Shown: positions 55,572-64,000 of the stretch, piece by piece
Position numbering within the stretch: the first letter of the stretch is position 1
Layout of the letters: each line of letters opens with the position of its first letter
Origin: Hyaloperonospora brassicae
Lineage: Eukaryota; Oomycota; Peronosporomycetes; Peronosporales; Peronosporaceae
Assembly: GCA_947650285.1 (NCBI GenBank)
Contig: CANTFL010000234.1
Coordinates: forward strand, 62,001-126,000
Length of the DNA: 64,000 nt
Direction of reading: 5' to 3'
The notes under the pieces: model-generated
Told to the model about the DNA's origin: nothing
Database searches by the model: none
The model's input: only the letters and a program-made list of their open reading frames with translations
Program-made: the position numbers and the translations under genes

Positions 55572-56781
55572 ATGAACATGCTAGATGATGAAGAGACCTT
55601 TTACGCCACGCGTGAAGGGTTCGCCCATTTGATTGACATCGAATGGGGTGCGGCAGAACGAATGAGTTCTACCGTAGGCGAGTTCGCCATTAGAGCCATG
55701 TTGGAGTCTCTAGACAGAGGCCAACAACGTGCCGCTATCGCCAAGTTCATTCAACATGAACTTGTCACCGAAAGGAAGAAAGTAGCCTTGCTTCACCAGC
55801 AAGGCTCTCAACGGGCCGAGCAGTTGAGAGAACTCGGTGCTCAACAGACAGAGCTGTTGAGACAGCAGCAATTCCATGCTGCTGTGGGCGGGACGGCACA
55901 TGCGCGCCGTCCCGAGGTCATGAAAGCTGACATCTCCAAGTGCAGTGGAGGTCCCAGAGGACTCCCTGTTACTATGGTTTGTCGAACTCGACAGAGCCTT
56001 AAGGGATCGTCGCGTCGAAGATGAGCAAATAAAACTCACATTTGCTCAAACCCACTTGACAGGGCGTGCCAAAACTTGGTCCCTGGGGCTCGAGAGTAGC
56101 GACCCAAATGTGTTTAGGTCGCTAGATGACTTCAAGTCCCGGCTCAGACAAACGTTTGAGCCGCCACGGACTGAGTTCAGGGATCGTTCAGAGCTCCTGA
56201 AACTCAAGCAGGGTAATCGTGATGTGCACGCTTACGCACAACATATACGACTCCTTGTGAGCAGTATAACTGCTAACCCATTCCATGAAAACACGTTGAT
56301 CACGGTGTTCATGCAAGGGCTCGCAGAAGGGCCCGTCAGGAGCCACCTGTTCCGCCTTGAGCTGAAGACGCTTGAAGAAGCGATATCAGCCGCGGAACAG
56401 GAAGACTTTAGCATGAGACAGGCTCATGCTAGCTCAAACTCTTACCGTCCACCGAGACGACAAGAGATCGGAGGTCCACAACCAATGGACCTCTGCTATG
56501 TTGAGAGCGAGAGACCTCGCTCTTCGAACAACAAGCGATTGCAGAGTTGCAATCGCTGTCAGAAGATAGGGCACTACGCATACGAGTGTAGTGCTCCACG
56601 CCCAGTACCGAACAGTACTGATCGAATTGGACGACCATTCGCCAAGAAGGGCAATAAGCGTGGGTCCAGCGCTGTTGCGAAGACGCAACAGCGAAACGGA
56701 CCATCAAAAAATGGTCGGGGTCAGAAGGGGCGGAGCGCCCTACCGATCCAGCAACCTCAAGAGAATTTGCAAATCTCTTGA
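55572..56781 (+). pseudogene. Element D gag (frameshifted)
   Basis: Starts at ATG 55,572 (MNMLDDEETFYATREGFAHL) with a coiled-coil-like N-terminal third, then shifts frame near 55,945 into the capsid-like region (WFVELDRALRDRRVEDEQIK, LTGRAKTWSLGLESSDPNVF, LLKLKQGNRDVHAYAQHIRL) and one CCHC zinc knuckle, CNRCQKIGHYAYEC, near 56,555. The retrotrans_gag-type core and knuckle identify it. The end overlaps the protease frame by 4 bp. Confidence 0.88.
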
Positions 56782-57401
56782 CGAAAGTTGCTCCAGATAC
56801 ACAATCATTGTGTGTCTCTGCACCTGGTGATGACGTTTCGCTCATCACCTTGAAGTTGGAAGCGACAAATGATTTATTGCTTCGTGACCTAGTAGAATGT
56901 GGGGCGTCGAACAACTTTGTTCGTCGCCAGTCACTAGAGGGTCGTAGGCTCAAGTTCGTTGATCGCGACATTCCCCTCATGAGGATGACGGTGCGCCTTG
57001 CAACAGGCGCATCGAGTACCGTTGAGAAACGTGTAGTAGGAATCCACTACACGTTAGAGGGCGAACAGTACGATGATGACTTCATCGTACTGGATCTGGA
57101 TGAAAAATTTGATGTCATCCTGGGATTACCTTGGCTCAGAAAGTACGAGCCAAGGGTGAGTTGGCAGCATCGAACCGTGAAGATGCCTGCCGCTTGTTCA
57201 TCAGATGGCCATCTGATGAACATCTTGGATCCTTCACAAGCGTGTGGAGTTTTTGCGAGTGAGTGCTATGGCCTCACTTGCGGTACGGTCGCTAGCACGA
57301 CTGCACAAGATCACAGTGTAGTTGATCACTACACTGTGGAGCAAGCTCCCTGCGGCTGTACAGAAATACAGGCTGCAAAGAAGGTCCACCACTGGACCTG
57401 A
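56778..57401 (+). pseudogene. Element D aspartic protease
   Basis: Retropepsin-like domain with LVECGASNNFVRRQ at the active site and FDVILGLPWLRKYEP as the second signature. The active-site Asp is Glu (GAA) in this copy, which would be expected to abolish or cripple activity. The downstream part is a linker containing GLTCGTVAST. It starts with an ATG overlapping the end of gag, in another frame. Confidence 0.83.
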
Positions 57402-58048
57402 TTGACCGGGACATGGATGCGTGCCTAGCGGGCAGCATCTTAGAAGTAAAAAACCTGTTGCCTCCAAGGGGCAACATGGAAATTCTGGGTCGACTGGAGA
57501 GTCGACCGTAGAGGATCGGTGACTGACTGTGGTTGCACAGCCACAGTCAGAAGACGTCGAGGGAATAAGTCCCCACGTGCTTGAGGAAGAATTCCTCAAG
57601 AGTCACTTGCTGAGGGATCATGCCCTCAGCAACCTGTGGAAGCAAGTTCCCAGGAAGAAACCGAGACGTTTAACGTCTTGGTTAATGACGGATCAAGCGT
57701 AGGCGCTTATACGCTTGATCTGATTGTGCCTCCGAAGTTGACTTCGGAGATAACTCAGTTGCTGACGCTAGAACCGAAACGGTTCTTGCGTGATCTGCGT
57801 AGTGGCAAAGTCAAGCAGATCTGCATACTCGTCACGGAGGATGAGTATGTGGCCGATATTCGGTCAGCAACAGTATTTGCTGAGAACGAACGGGTTCTCA
57901 GAAGCTCATCGATGGACAAAAGTGTCCTCGATGAGAAGACTCGGATTGAGCGATACGCGTCCCAATCTTGGGAGTCACTTCAGGCAAATCCTTTGTATAA
58001 GGATTTGATCGAATTCAGGGATGTGTTCCCTGAATCCTTTTTTGCGAG
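57402..58048 (+). pseudogene. Element D protease-RT linker
   Basis: A frame at 57,636-58,115 gives VGAYTLDLIVPPKLTSEITQ and NPLYKDLIEFRDVFPESFF, the usual approach to RT in gypsy pol. Stops before 57,636 and a frame change at about 58,050 break it. This stretch shows some of the clearest stem-loops (for example 57,691-57,720). Confidence 0.72.
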
Positions 58049-58936
58049 TTGTCTAAGGACAAAGGCACTCGACACGAGATCGAGCTCAAACAGGGATCGA
58101 AGTACTGTGTCATGAATCAGCGGCCACTGCCTCGTGAACAAGTACTAGCGATCGACAAGTTCTTTGCCGATCGCTTAGCAGCGGGCCATGTGAGGGAATC
58201 AACATCCCCTCACAGCTCTCCTACCTTCTGTGTGCGAAAGGCTATAGGAGGGTGGCGGATAGTGCACGCATTCAACAAATTGAATGCTGCAACTGTACCG
58301 GCTCAGACGCCGATACCGAGGAAGGACGTACCCATATATGGTATGTCAAAGAGCACCATCTTTTCGTCCATGGATCTGATGGATGGATTCTATCAGATCC
58401 TCATGCGTGAACGGGACATCCCGTTCACGGCAGTGATTACCCCCAGCGGGATGCTGTGGGAGTGGCTAGTTATGCCACAGGGGCTGAGAAATACCCCTGC
58501 AACATTAAACAGATGTGTCACAAATCTGTTGAGACCGGTGCGAGACTTCGCACCGAGTTACTTCGACGATGTGTTAGCCCATAGCCAAGCTATGTATGGG
58601 AAAATGGACGTCGAAGATCTTAATTCTCACGTTCGTCGGGTTCTTAAACTTTTGCGCAAGCATGAGCTGTATGCCAACCTCAAGAAGTGTATATTCGCGG
58701 CTAGCGAAACACCACTTCTTGGGTGCATCGTGGGTAAACACGGCGCCCGCCCCGATTCCGAAAAGATCAAGGCGATCACCGACTGGCCAGTGCCAGTCTA
58801 TGTCAAGGGACTAAATAAGTTCCTTGGTCTAGCTGCGTACTTGCACAAGTACTCGCGCAACTACGCTGAGATGACTGTTCTTCTTTTTTGCTTGCTCAAG
58901 AAAAATGTCAAGTGGTCATGGAACGCTGAGTGCTAG
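58049..58936 (+). pseudogene. Element D reverse transcriptase
   Basis: All core motifs are in one frame: LPREQVLAIDKFFADRLAAG, RIVHAFNKLNAATVPAQTPI, FSSMDLMDGFYQILMRERD (Asp), WEWLVMPQGLRNTPATLNRC, and the catalytic SYFDDVLAHS. Thumb/connection: IKAITDWPVPVYVKGLNKFL. It ends at a TAG in WNAEC*RFFEGI, probably a single change from CAG. Confidence 0.92.
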
Positions 58937-59418
58937 CGTTTCTTTGAGGGTATCAAGCAAAACTTGATGCAATCGCCGATCTTGGCGATTGCAGATCAGG
59001 ACAGATCATTTCATGTGGTCTGTGACGCCAGCGATTTTGCAATCGGCTGTGCCTTAATGCAGTTTGATGCAGATGGAGCGGAGCGCGTCATCTGTTATCA
59101 GTGGCGTCAGCTGCAATCATCTGAGCGTAATTACCCAGTGCATGACAAGGAACTCCTTGCCATGAAGTACGCACTGGCTAAGTTTCGCGTCTATCTCTTG
59201 GGAGATAGACCTTTTGTTGTCTATACGGACCATGCTTCATTACGCACGGCCGCAAACAGCCCACACCTCTCGTAAAGGATGGCGAGGTGGCTGTCTTTTT
59301 TCGCGGAGTATAACTTCTCCGTGGAGTATAAACCAGGACGACTCAATGTCGTCGCTGATGCGCTTTCGCGCCGGCCCGATTTCGAGCCGGACGCACAAAT
59401 CAACAGTGAGGATTAGCC
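58937..59418 (+). pseudogene. Element D RNase H
   Basis: Gypsy-type RNase H: FHVVCDASDFAIGCALMQFD, SSERNYPVHDKELLAMKYAL, FVVYTDHASLRTA, then after a TAA at 59,273 RMARWLSFFAEYNFSVEYKP and LNVVADALSRRPDFEP. Only one RNase H is present, unlike A and B. Confidence 0.9.
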
Positions 59419-60400
59419 CACTGTTGCGACACTGACAACCAGTGTTCCGTCGTCAAGCTTACTTGACGACGTACGAAAGGCATACGCAGAAGATAAGGAT
59501 CTCCTGCGATTGATGGATCATCTGGTGAATCCATCCAGTAAATCCATGAGGGATTTACCGGCTTTGTACCGATCCTCATCGGATCGGTATAGTACACGCA
59601 ACGTATTGCTGGCCTATACAGCTGTTGCCGAAGACACGCCTAGTATCGTCGTACCCCCTCATCATGATTTGCGTTTACGCCTCATGTATGAGTGTCACGA
59701 TACCCCAACAGGCGGCCATCGGGGTAGAGAAAAGACTTACCTCACGGTAAGTCGTGACTTTTACTGGCCACGCCAGTATCAGTTTATCCGCAAGTAAATA
59801 CGTGCTTGCGAGGTTTGTCAACGGGTGAAGCCTAGTCCTTCATCCCGTGCGCCATTTCAGCCTCTGCCTATTCCGACAGAGTGCTGGCAGTCCGTTTCAA
59901 TGGACTTCGTCTTCGGTTTTCCCGAAGACGCTCACAAGAATAATGGTATTCTTGTGTTTGTTGACCGATTCAGCAAGATGGTCCATCTTGCTGCTGTCCC
60001 CGAGTCGATCAAGGCTCAAGGTTGTGCTCGTGTCTTTCTAGACACGGTCTTTAGACTCCACGGGTTACCCCGTGAACTCGTATCCGACCTTGACCCTCGG
60101 TTCACGGCGGCATTTTGGCAAACCGTGTTCCGTTCTCTTGGAACACGATTGAAGATGTCCACTTTTGACCATCCCGAAACAGACGGTCAGACGGAACGTG
60201 CGAACCGTGTCCTCGAAGAGATCCTTCGAGGATATTTCCACTCGTTTCCGAGTTGGAGCGAATTCCTACCCATGGTGGAATTCGCCATCAATAATTAGGT
60301 GCATGCTTCCACACAGCACACACCGTTTTACGTAAATGGCCTACGCCATCCACGTGTGCCTACACTTCTAGAGTGTGACTCTTAGATAAGGGGGGACTCG
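59419..60400 (+). pseudogene. Element D integrase
   Basis: HHCC finger (HDTPTGGHRGREKTYLTVSR; Cys pair CEVCQRVKPS after a TAA near 59,795) and DDE core: SVSMDFVFGFPED, RELVSDLDPRFTAAF, DGQTERANRVLEEILRGYF. All three catalytic residues are present. A TAG at 60,296 interrupts the end of the core (FAINN*VHASTQHTPFYVNG). Confidence 0.92.
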
Positions 60401-61190
60401 CTCGAGCAAAAACCGTGTTGGCTCTTGCTCATCACGTGTCGACGATAACGTCGTCACATATGATGCCGATGTCGATCAAGTCGACATCGATGAAGAAGAT
60501 CACCTCAATAATAGCGATGACACTATTATTGACTCGGATGATGACGACGATGCTGGTATATTCAGCATCGTCAACGATTATGCCAGCGAGGAAGAAGACA
60601 ACCTCGCTGAAGAAGAGAGCAATCTCTTAGCAGTGTGCACGAAGCGCACTTAAATACAAAACAAAGAGTCAGCAAATAACTTCCTGCTGACACGAGAAGT
60701 GGTAGTTCGTTTCGTTCATGACTCCATCGCAAATGCGGTGGACCGTCAGAAACGGAACGCAGACAAGAATGAAAGAGCAAATGTTATTTCATTTAAGGTT
60801 AGCGACCTAGTACTACTGTCTTCGGTAAACTTACCTGGACATGCAGTCACTAGTGTCGGCAGTAGTTTACTACTGCCGAAGTACATTGTGCCATTTCGAG
60901 TATTGCATTGCAAGGGCAATGCATTCAGACTCGAATTGCCACGTAAGATGCGCACGCATCCTACGTTTTACGTGGGGAGGCTCAGGCCGTACTTTCAGTA
61001 CGAGCCTTCTTCTTCCGATGAAGATAGCCCCCACGTTCAAGAACACCCATCAAGTTCTTGCGTTCGCGCTCCAGACGATCCGTCTAGTCGCGCGGATATG
61101 ATACCTCGGAACTCAACCGAGATATCTCCCCGCGAGCTGACTCCAGCTCGCCGAATAGGGAGCTGACATCCCGCTCGACCTGAAGCTGCG
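60401..61190 (+). pseudogene. Element D post-integrase region
   Basis: An acidic stretch (YDADVDQVDIDEEDHLN, 60,460-60,620) followed after breaks by the SH3-like integrase tail (ERANVISFKVSDLVLLSSVN, GNAFRLELPRKMRTHPTFYV, VGRLRPYFQYEPS, 60,699-61,010), which often links integrase to a chromodomain. Confidence 0.8.
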
Positions 61191-62517
61191 CTGTGGCATA
61201 ATTGGCGCGATACCTCGCCCGATCAGCCTCGCGATCCTTGCGGTTCTTCCGCACGGTATCAGTCAACGTGTAGCGCCGGTCGCGCTCGTGCTTCAAGTCA
61301 TCGCGCAATTCATCGATTGCGCGATCCATCTCGTAAGGGTCGAGATGGTGAACCGAATTATCTGGAGGAGGTCTTTCCTCCTCCACCACATCCTTTGGTG
61401 GATGCTCACGGTGATCAACTCTTTCTAGTGGAGCGTATCTTGAGCCACCGTGACGGTTCAGGGTCAAGGACGAGCTACCTCGTCCAGTGGCGGGGGTATC
61501 CACCCTCTTGGAACAGCTGGGAGCCCCGCTCTCAGCTGTTGATGGATGTTGAAGGTCTCGTCCGCCAGTACGACGAGACCCATCCGATGAGTCCTGTGGC
61601 CCATCGGTAAACACGCGCTTTTGGCGCTTGTAGACGGATTGCAAGTTTGCAATCGCGTCACGCATCTCAGCCGAGATGTGTGCCCTTCCCCAGGGCGAAC
61701 TTAGGGAGTACACGTCCCTCTGCGCACGCTGCGAGTTGTCAACACAACTCGCACAAGGGTCTCCTCATGTGAGGCAAAGAATGTTTGCCTCACTCGACAA
61801 ACAGTGCAACCGGTACCTAGCACCGACTGGCGTTCGCCTGTCGAACCTGAGGCGTGTCGTCTCAAGTTTCTTGAGCCATCCTTCTCGCACAAAATTCTTC
61901 ACGTTTTGGACTAATGCGTTCCACGCAGCCAAAAGCGAGGCTTTGTCACGCTTTTGGTTGCCGTTGTACCATCGATGTCTAAGAAAGACATCGAGATAAA
62001 ATTCTTCTTCAGCGCGAAAGTTCTTCGCGCTGGAACTCAAGCCGTGAAGCTCAGTCGCATCGAATAAGGGTATTCGATGGTGTTGGCTTGTCTCGTGAGA
62101 CAAGCTATTGGTGAGCCGTTCGGGCAAACGCCACGGCTTCGGCTCATCACGCTTCACAGTGGTACCTCTGTCGGTACCACGGCTCCCAGATTGACGACGG
62201 CTAACGCCATCGTCATCACTGCCGAACAGACTGTGCTGCAACTCACGAGTCCGTTTGTTCGGCAGTGGCCTTGGCGAATACTGAGGCGTCGCCGGTGAGC
62301 GAGACGCCTCTGGCGCAATGCCCGAGTCAGACACGTCTGACTCGCCAGAATAGATGACTTCAACGTCGGGGTCATCATGCGCACGCGGTGAGGTGCCGCG
62401 TGCACCTGCAGTACCTGTTGCTGCAGGCGAAGAAGGAGCAGCAGACGACGAATCGTCTGCCGTAGAGGCTGGCACAGCACCGGGCTGTGTGGTTCTTGAG
62501 TCACCTCGCATAGACAT
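61084..62517 (-). pseudogene. Element D antisense gene
   Basis: Minus-strand gene starting 131 bp from the 3' LTR and running toward pol. From Met 62,517: Ser/Thr/Pro-rich and acidic start (DDPDVEVIYSGESDVSDSGI), basic PNKRTREL, then a compact helical domain, EEEFYLDVFLRHRWYNGNQK followed by LLAAWNALVQNVKNFVREGW. The frame stops at 61,765; protein-like sequence resumes in the same frame from 61,713 (IANLQSVYKRQKRVF, and a charged coiled coil, YRANYATAQLQVERDVSSLF, near 61,200). In between, a different frame looks more coding-like, so paired frameshifts are likely. No known domain recognised. It overlaps the chromodomain antisense. Confidence 0.68.
61317..61610 (+). pseudogene. Element D chromodomain
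   Basis: Core signature FLVERILSHRDGSG, TSYLVQWRGYPPSWNSWEP, then a short helix (LMDVEGLVRQYDETHP). Ends at a stop at 61,608. It overlaps the antisense gene on the opposite strand over its full length. Confidence 0.88.
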
Positions 62518-62635
62518 GTTAACTATGCGAGGTCAAGCGGAAAGTGAATGGAACGGACACAACAAGTGCTCCCTGTCCCAATGGTGGCCAACGGGTGGCC
62601 GCCATATTTTCGATAGTCACACGGTGACTATCAGT

Positions 62636-62647
62636 TAAGGGGGGTGA
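62636..62647 (+). other. Element D polypurine tract
   Basis: aaggggggtga-type purine run directly before the 3' LTR start at 62,648. Confidence 0.85.
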
Positions 62648-63039
62648 TGTAACGGGGCAGCCCGTTACATGGAATTGTCACTTTAAAAAAAGGGACAATA
62701 AAGAATATGAAGTTGAATATTCGTTGAACAATATCACCAAAGTGGTGATATTGAAGGGTCGACCAAAGAGTCTGTTCATTGGTTGATATCTTGATGATAT
62801 CAATTCACCAATCGCCGCAAGACGCGCGCAATGAGTGGTGACGAGACGTCACCATATACTCAGTTATATTAGCACAAATAAGTTAAGTCAAACAGAGAGA
62901 CAATAGTTTAAAGACTTAATTATATTTTTTAAAACACTTCTGCTTTTACCTTACCTACGCATCCTCGCTTGACTTGTGTACGTCTGTCGGGGCACCGATA
63001 CCCTTGCGTTAAATTCACGCAAGGGTGTGCCCCGTTACA
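62648..63039 (+). repeat. Element D 3' LTR
   Basis: 392 bp from tgtaacgggg to ccccgttaca, followed by the target duplication ggtat (63,040-63,044). The largest difference from the 5' LTR is a short A/T-rich patch near 62,923-62,938. Confidence 0.95.
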
Positions 63040-63044
63040 GGTAT

Positions 63045-63837
63045 AGCGTCGTTTCATCGCTTTATCCTTTCTTAAATTACAAATCGATGCGACAACGTAT
63101 TGTGAATTCCTGCTATCCGCCTATTGTGTGTGTGCTAGATTGATCGGACGCTTTGGAACTTGATCTAATGGCCTAATAACCTTAAGCAGAACAATGGTTG
63201 TCACCTTGTGTTGCATCATTCAAAGAAATACCTGCAACAAGGTCAAGCAATTACACTGAGTGCTACAGGCAGCGCAATAAACACGAAGTCTTCTGAGCCC
63301 GAATCAAGACGCGCGATTGAGCAGACAGCTTTACTCCAACGTTCAATCTAGGCCACACAAAGGTCTTTTTCGAGAGGTACTTGCCACTGCAAACTCGACG
63401 AGGCGATGACATTATTGCAAAAGCAGCATCTTATTGTTGACATCGGCATGTCAACTTCTCTACATTTTCGGTAACCAAAACAGAGGTGCGAGCCCACCCT
63501 TTCAGTTTGAACCTGACTGTATATGATCCTACACTGTCGATACCTCCTCGGCCTTGTTTAGTTTCTACTACTTTCGTCTTGGTTTTATCTACTTTTTTCT
63601 ATTATTGTGCGCCCATTTGGTCGTCGGGACTGTGTTGAGCTCGCTTGAATTCTTTCGCTCGCCAAGTGTATTGCTCGTTGGTACCGGGTTCGCAAAGAGT
63701 ACCGTCTAGTCTTTTTATCTGTATTGTAACCTTCGATCGACAATGGCGGGGTTCGAATCTGCTATTATCCGATAGCACAGGTCTGTTCATTCCCATTGCA
63801 CTGGGTGGGAAACCCCTTAGACGATGTCTCACATACA
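63045..63837. other. No gene recognised
   Basis: It should include the outer remainder of relic E's LTR just after the target duplication, but similarity is too weak to delimit. No coding or RNA gene supported. Confidence 0.4.
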
Positions 63838-64000
63838 AGACACAGTCTAACGACTCGTAATCGCTTGATCGTCGACACCGCGATATGCTTGCTTGTTGTG
63901 TATACGTCCGACACGCGCATCTTTGTGTCTGGTCACGTCGACTTCTATCGATTAGGTAGAAAAGCGTTTGTTACTGCAAACACAAATGATACGCAACGAC
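63838..64000 (+). pseudogene. Inverted partial copy of the unidentified relic at 44,217-45,302
   Basis: Matches the reverse complement of about 44,221-44,384 with few differences, including the frame TRIFVSGHVDFYRLGRKAF. It runs off the window end, so its full extent is unknown. Confidence 0.85.

Larger units (their letters stand above)
55138..63039 (+). mobile_element. Element D: complete Ty3/gypsy chromodomain element, recently inactivated
   Basis: A 7,902-bp element with matching LTRs (55,138-55,527 and 62,648-63,039; about 20 differences by eye, so about 95% identical), a 5-bp target duplication, primer site, gag, protease, RT, RNase H, integrase, chromodomain, an antisense gene and a polypurine tract. 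Gag and pol carry a frameshift and at least four stops, mostly single-base changes. The whole element is densely tiled with short perfect inverted repeats. It interrupts relic E. Confidence 0.95.

Noticed and set aside
61084..61713. Treating the minus-strand frame over the chromodomain as a mere shadow
   Set aside because: Its coiled-coil composition and its alignment with the upstream antisense frame favour a real, broken gene, so it was kept as part of the D antisense gene with reduced confidence.
63740..63790. tRNA-like B box (gggttcgaatc) near the window end
   Set aside because: No matching A box or acceptor stem pairing could be found at proper spacing.

Overview
This window looks like gene-poor, transposon-rich DNA from an oomycete, most likely a Peronosporales (Phytophthora or downy-mildew type) genome. 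The evidence is nested Ty3/gypsy LTR retrotransposons with oomycete-style gag zinc knuckles and a second RNase H, LINEs with (CAA)n tails, and a few compact genes. The one multi-exon gene has very short introns (77 and 75 bp) with CTAAC-type branch sites. Family assignments come from reading motifs; no database search was run.

Layout. 1-13,956: element A, a minus-strand Ty3/gypsy element with 1.8-kb LTRs (the left one cut by the window edge), two RNase H domains, a chromodomain and an extra gene on the opposite strand between pol and the 3' LTR. 13,957-28,768: element B, a decayed plus-strand relative of A with the same design. It carries a solo LTR (19,089-20,317) inside its integrase and a LINE (23,351-26,146) inside its antisense gene. 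About 28,560-33,619: a second copy of that antisense gene (element C), inverted relative to B's copy, with 15-bp satellites in both. 33,620-35,755: a different LINE fragment. 36,313-38,461: a broken duplicate of the 3' end of an ATAD2-like gene, split by a LINE with a 15-bp target duplication.

38,724-39,395: an intact VAMP7-like R-SNARE gene. 39,629-41,521 (minus): a PP2A B56-like gene. 41,522-45,927: relics and simple repeats. 45,928-50,906: an intact three-exon ATAD2-like gene encoding AAA, PHD, degenerate AAA, bromodomain and Tudor-like modules, followed by a dead VAMP7 start fragment (51,167-51,228) and a scrap of B56-gene 5' flank. The block ATAD2-VAMP7-B56 was therefore duplicated, and each copy has kept a different intact gene.

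53,020-55,137: old minus-strand gypsy relic E. 55,138-63,039: element D, a complete but recently inactivated Ty3/gypsy element (LTRs of 390 and 392 bp, 5-bp target duplication ggtat) inserted next to, probably inside, E's 5' LTR. 63,838-64,000: start of an inverted copy of the unidentified pseudogene at 44,217-45,302.

Two patterns stand out. First, element D, including gag, pol, its antisense gene and its LTRs, is tiled with short perfect inverted repeats (stems mostly 7-11 bp, loops mostly 3-12 nt) roughly every 25-30 bp, far above chance and not seen in neighbouring genes or in A, B or the LINEs. Second, all three substantial gypsy elements (A, B and D) carry an opposite-strand gene between the integrase/chromodomain and the 3' LTR. 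In A and B this coexists with a dual RNase H, a combination also known from some plant Ty3/gypsy lineages.
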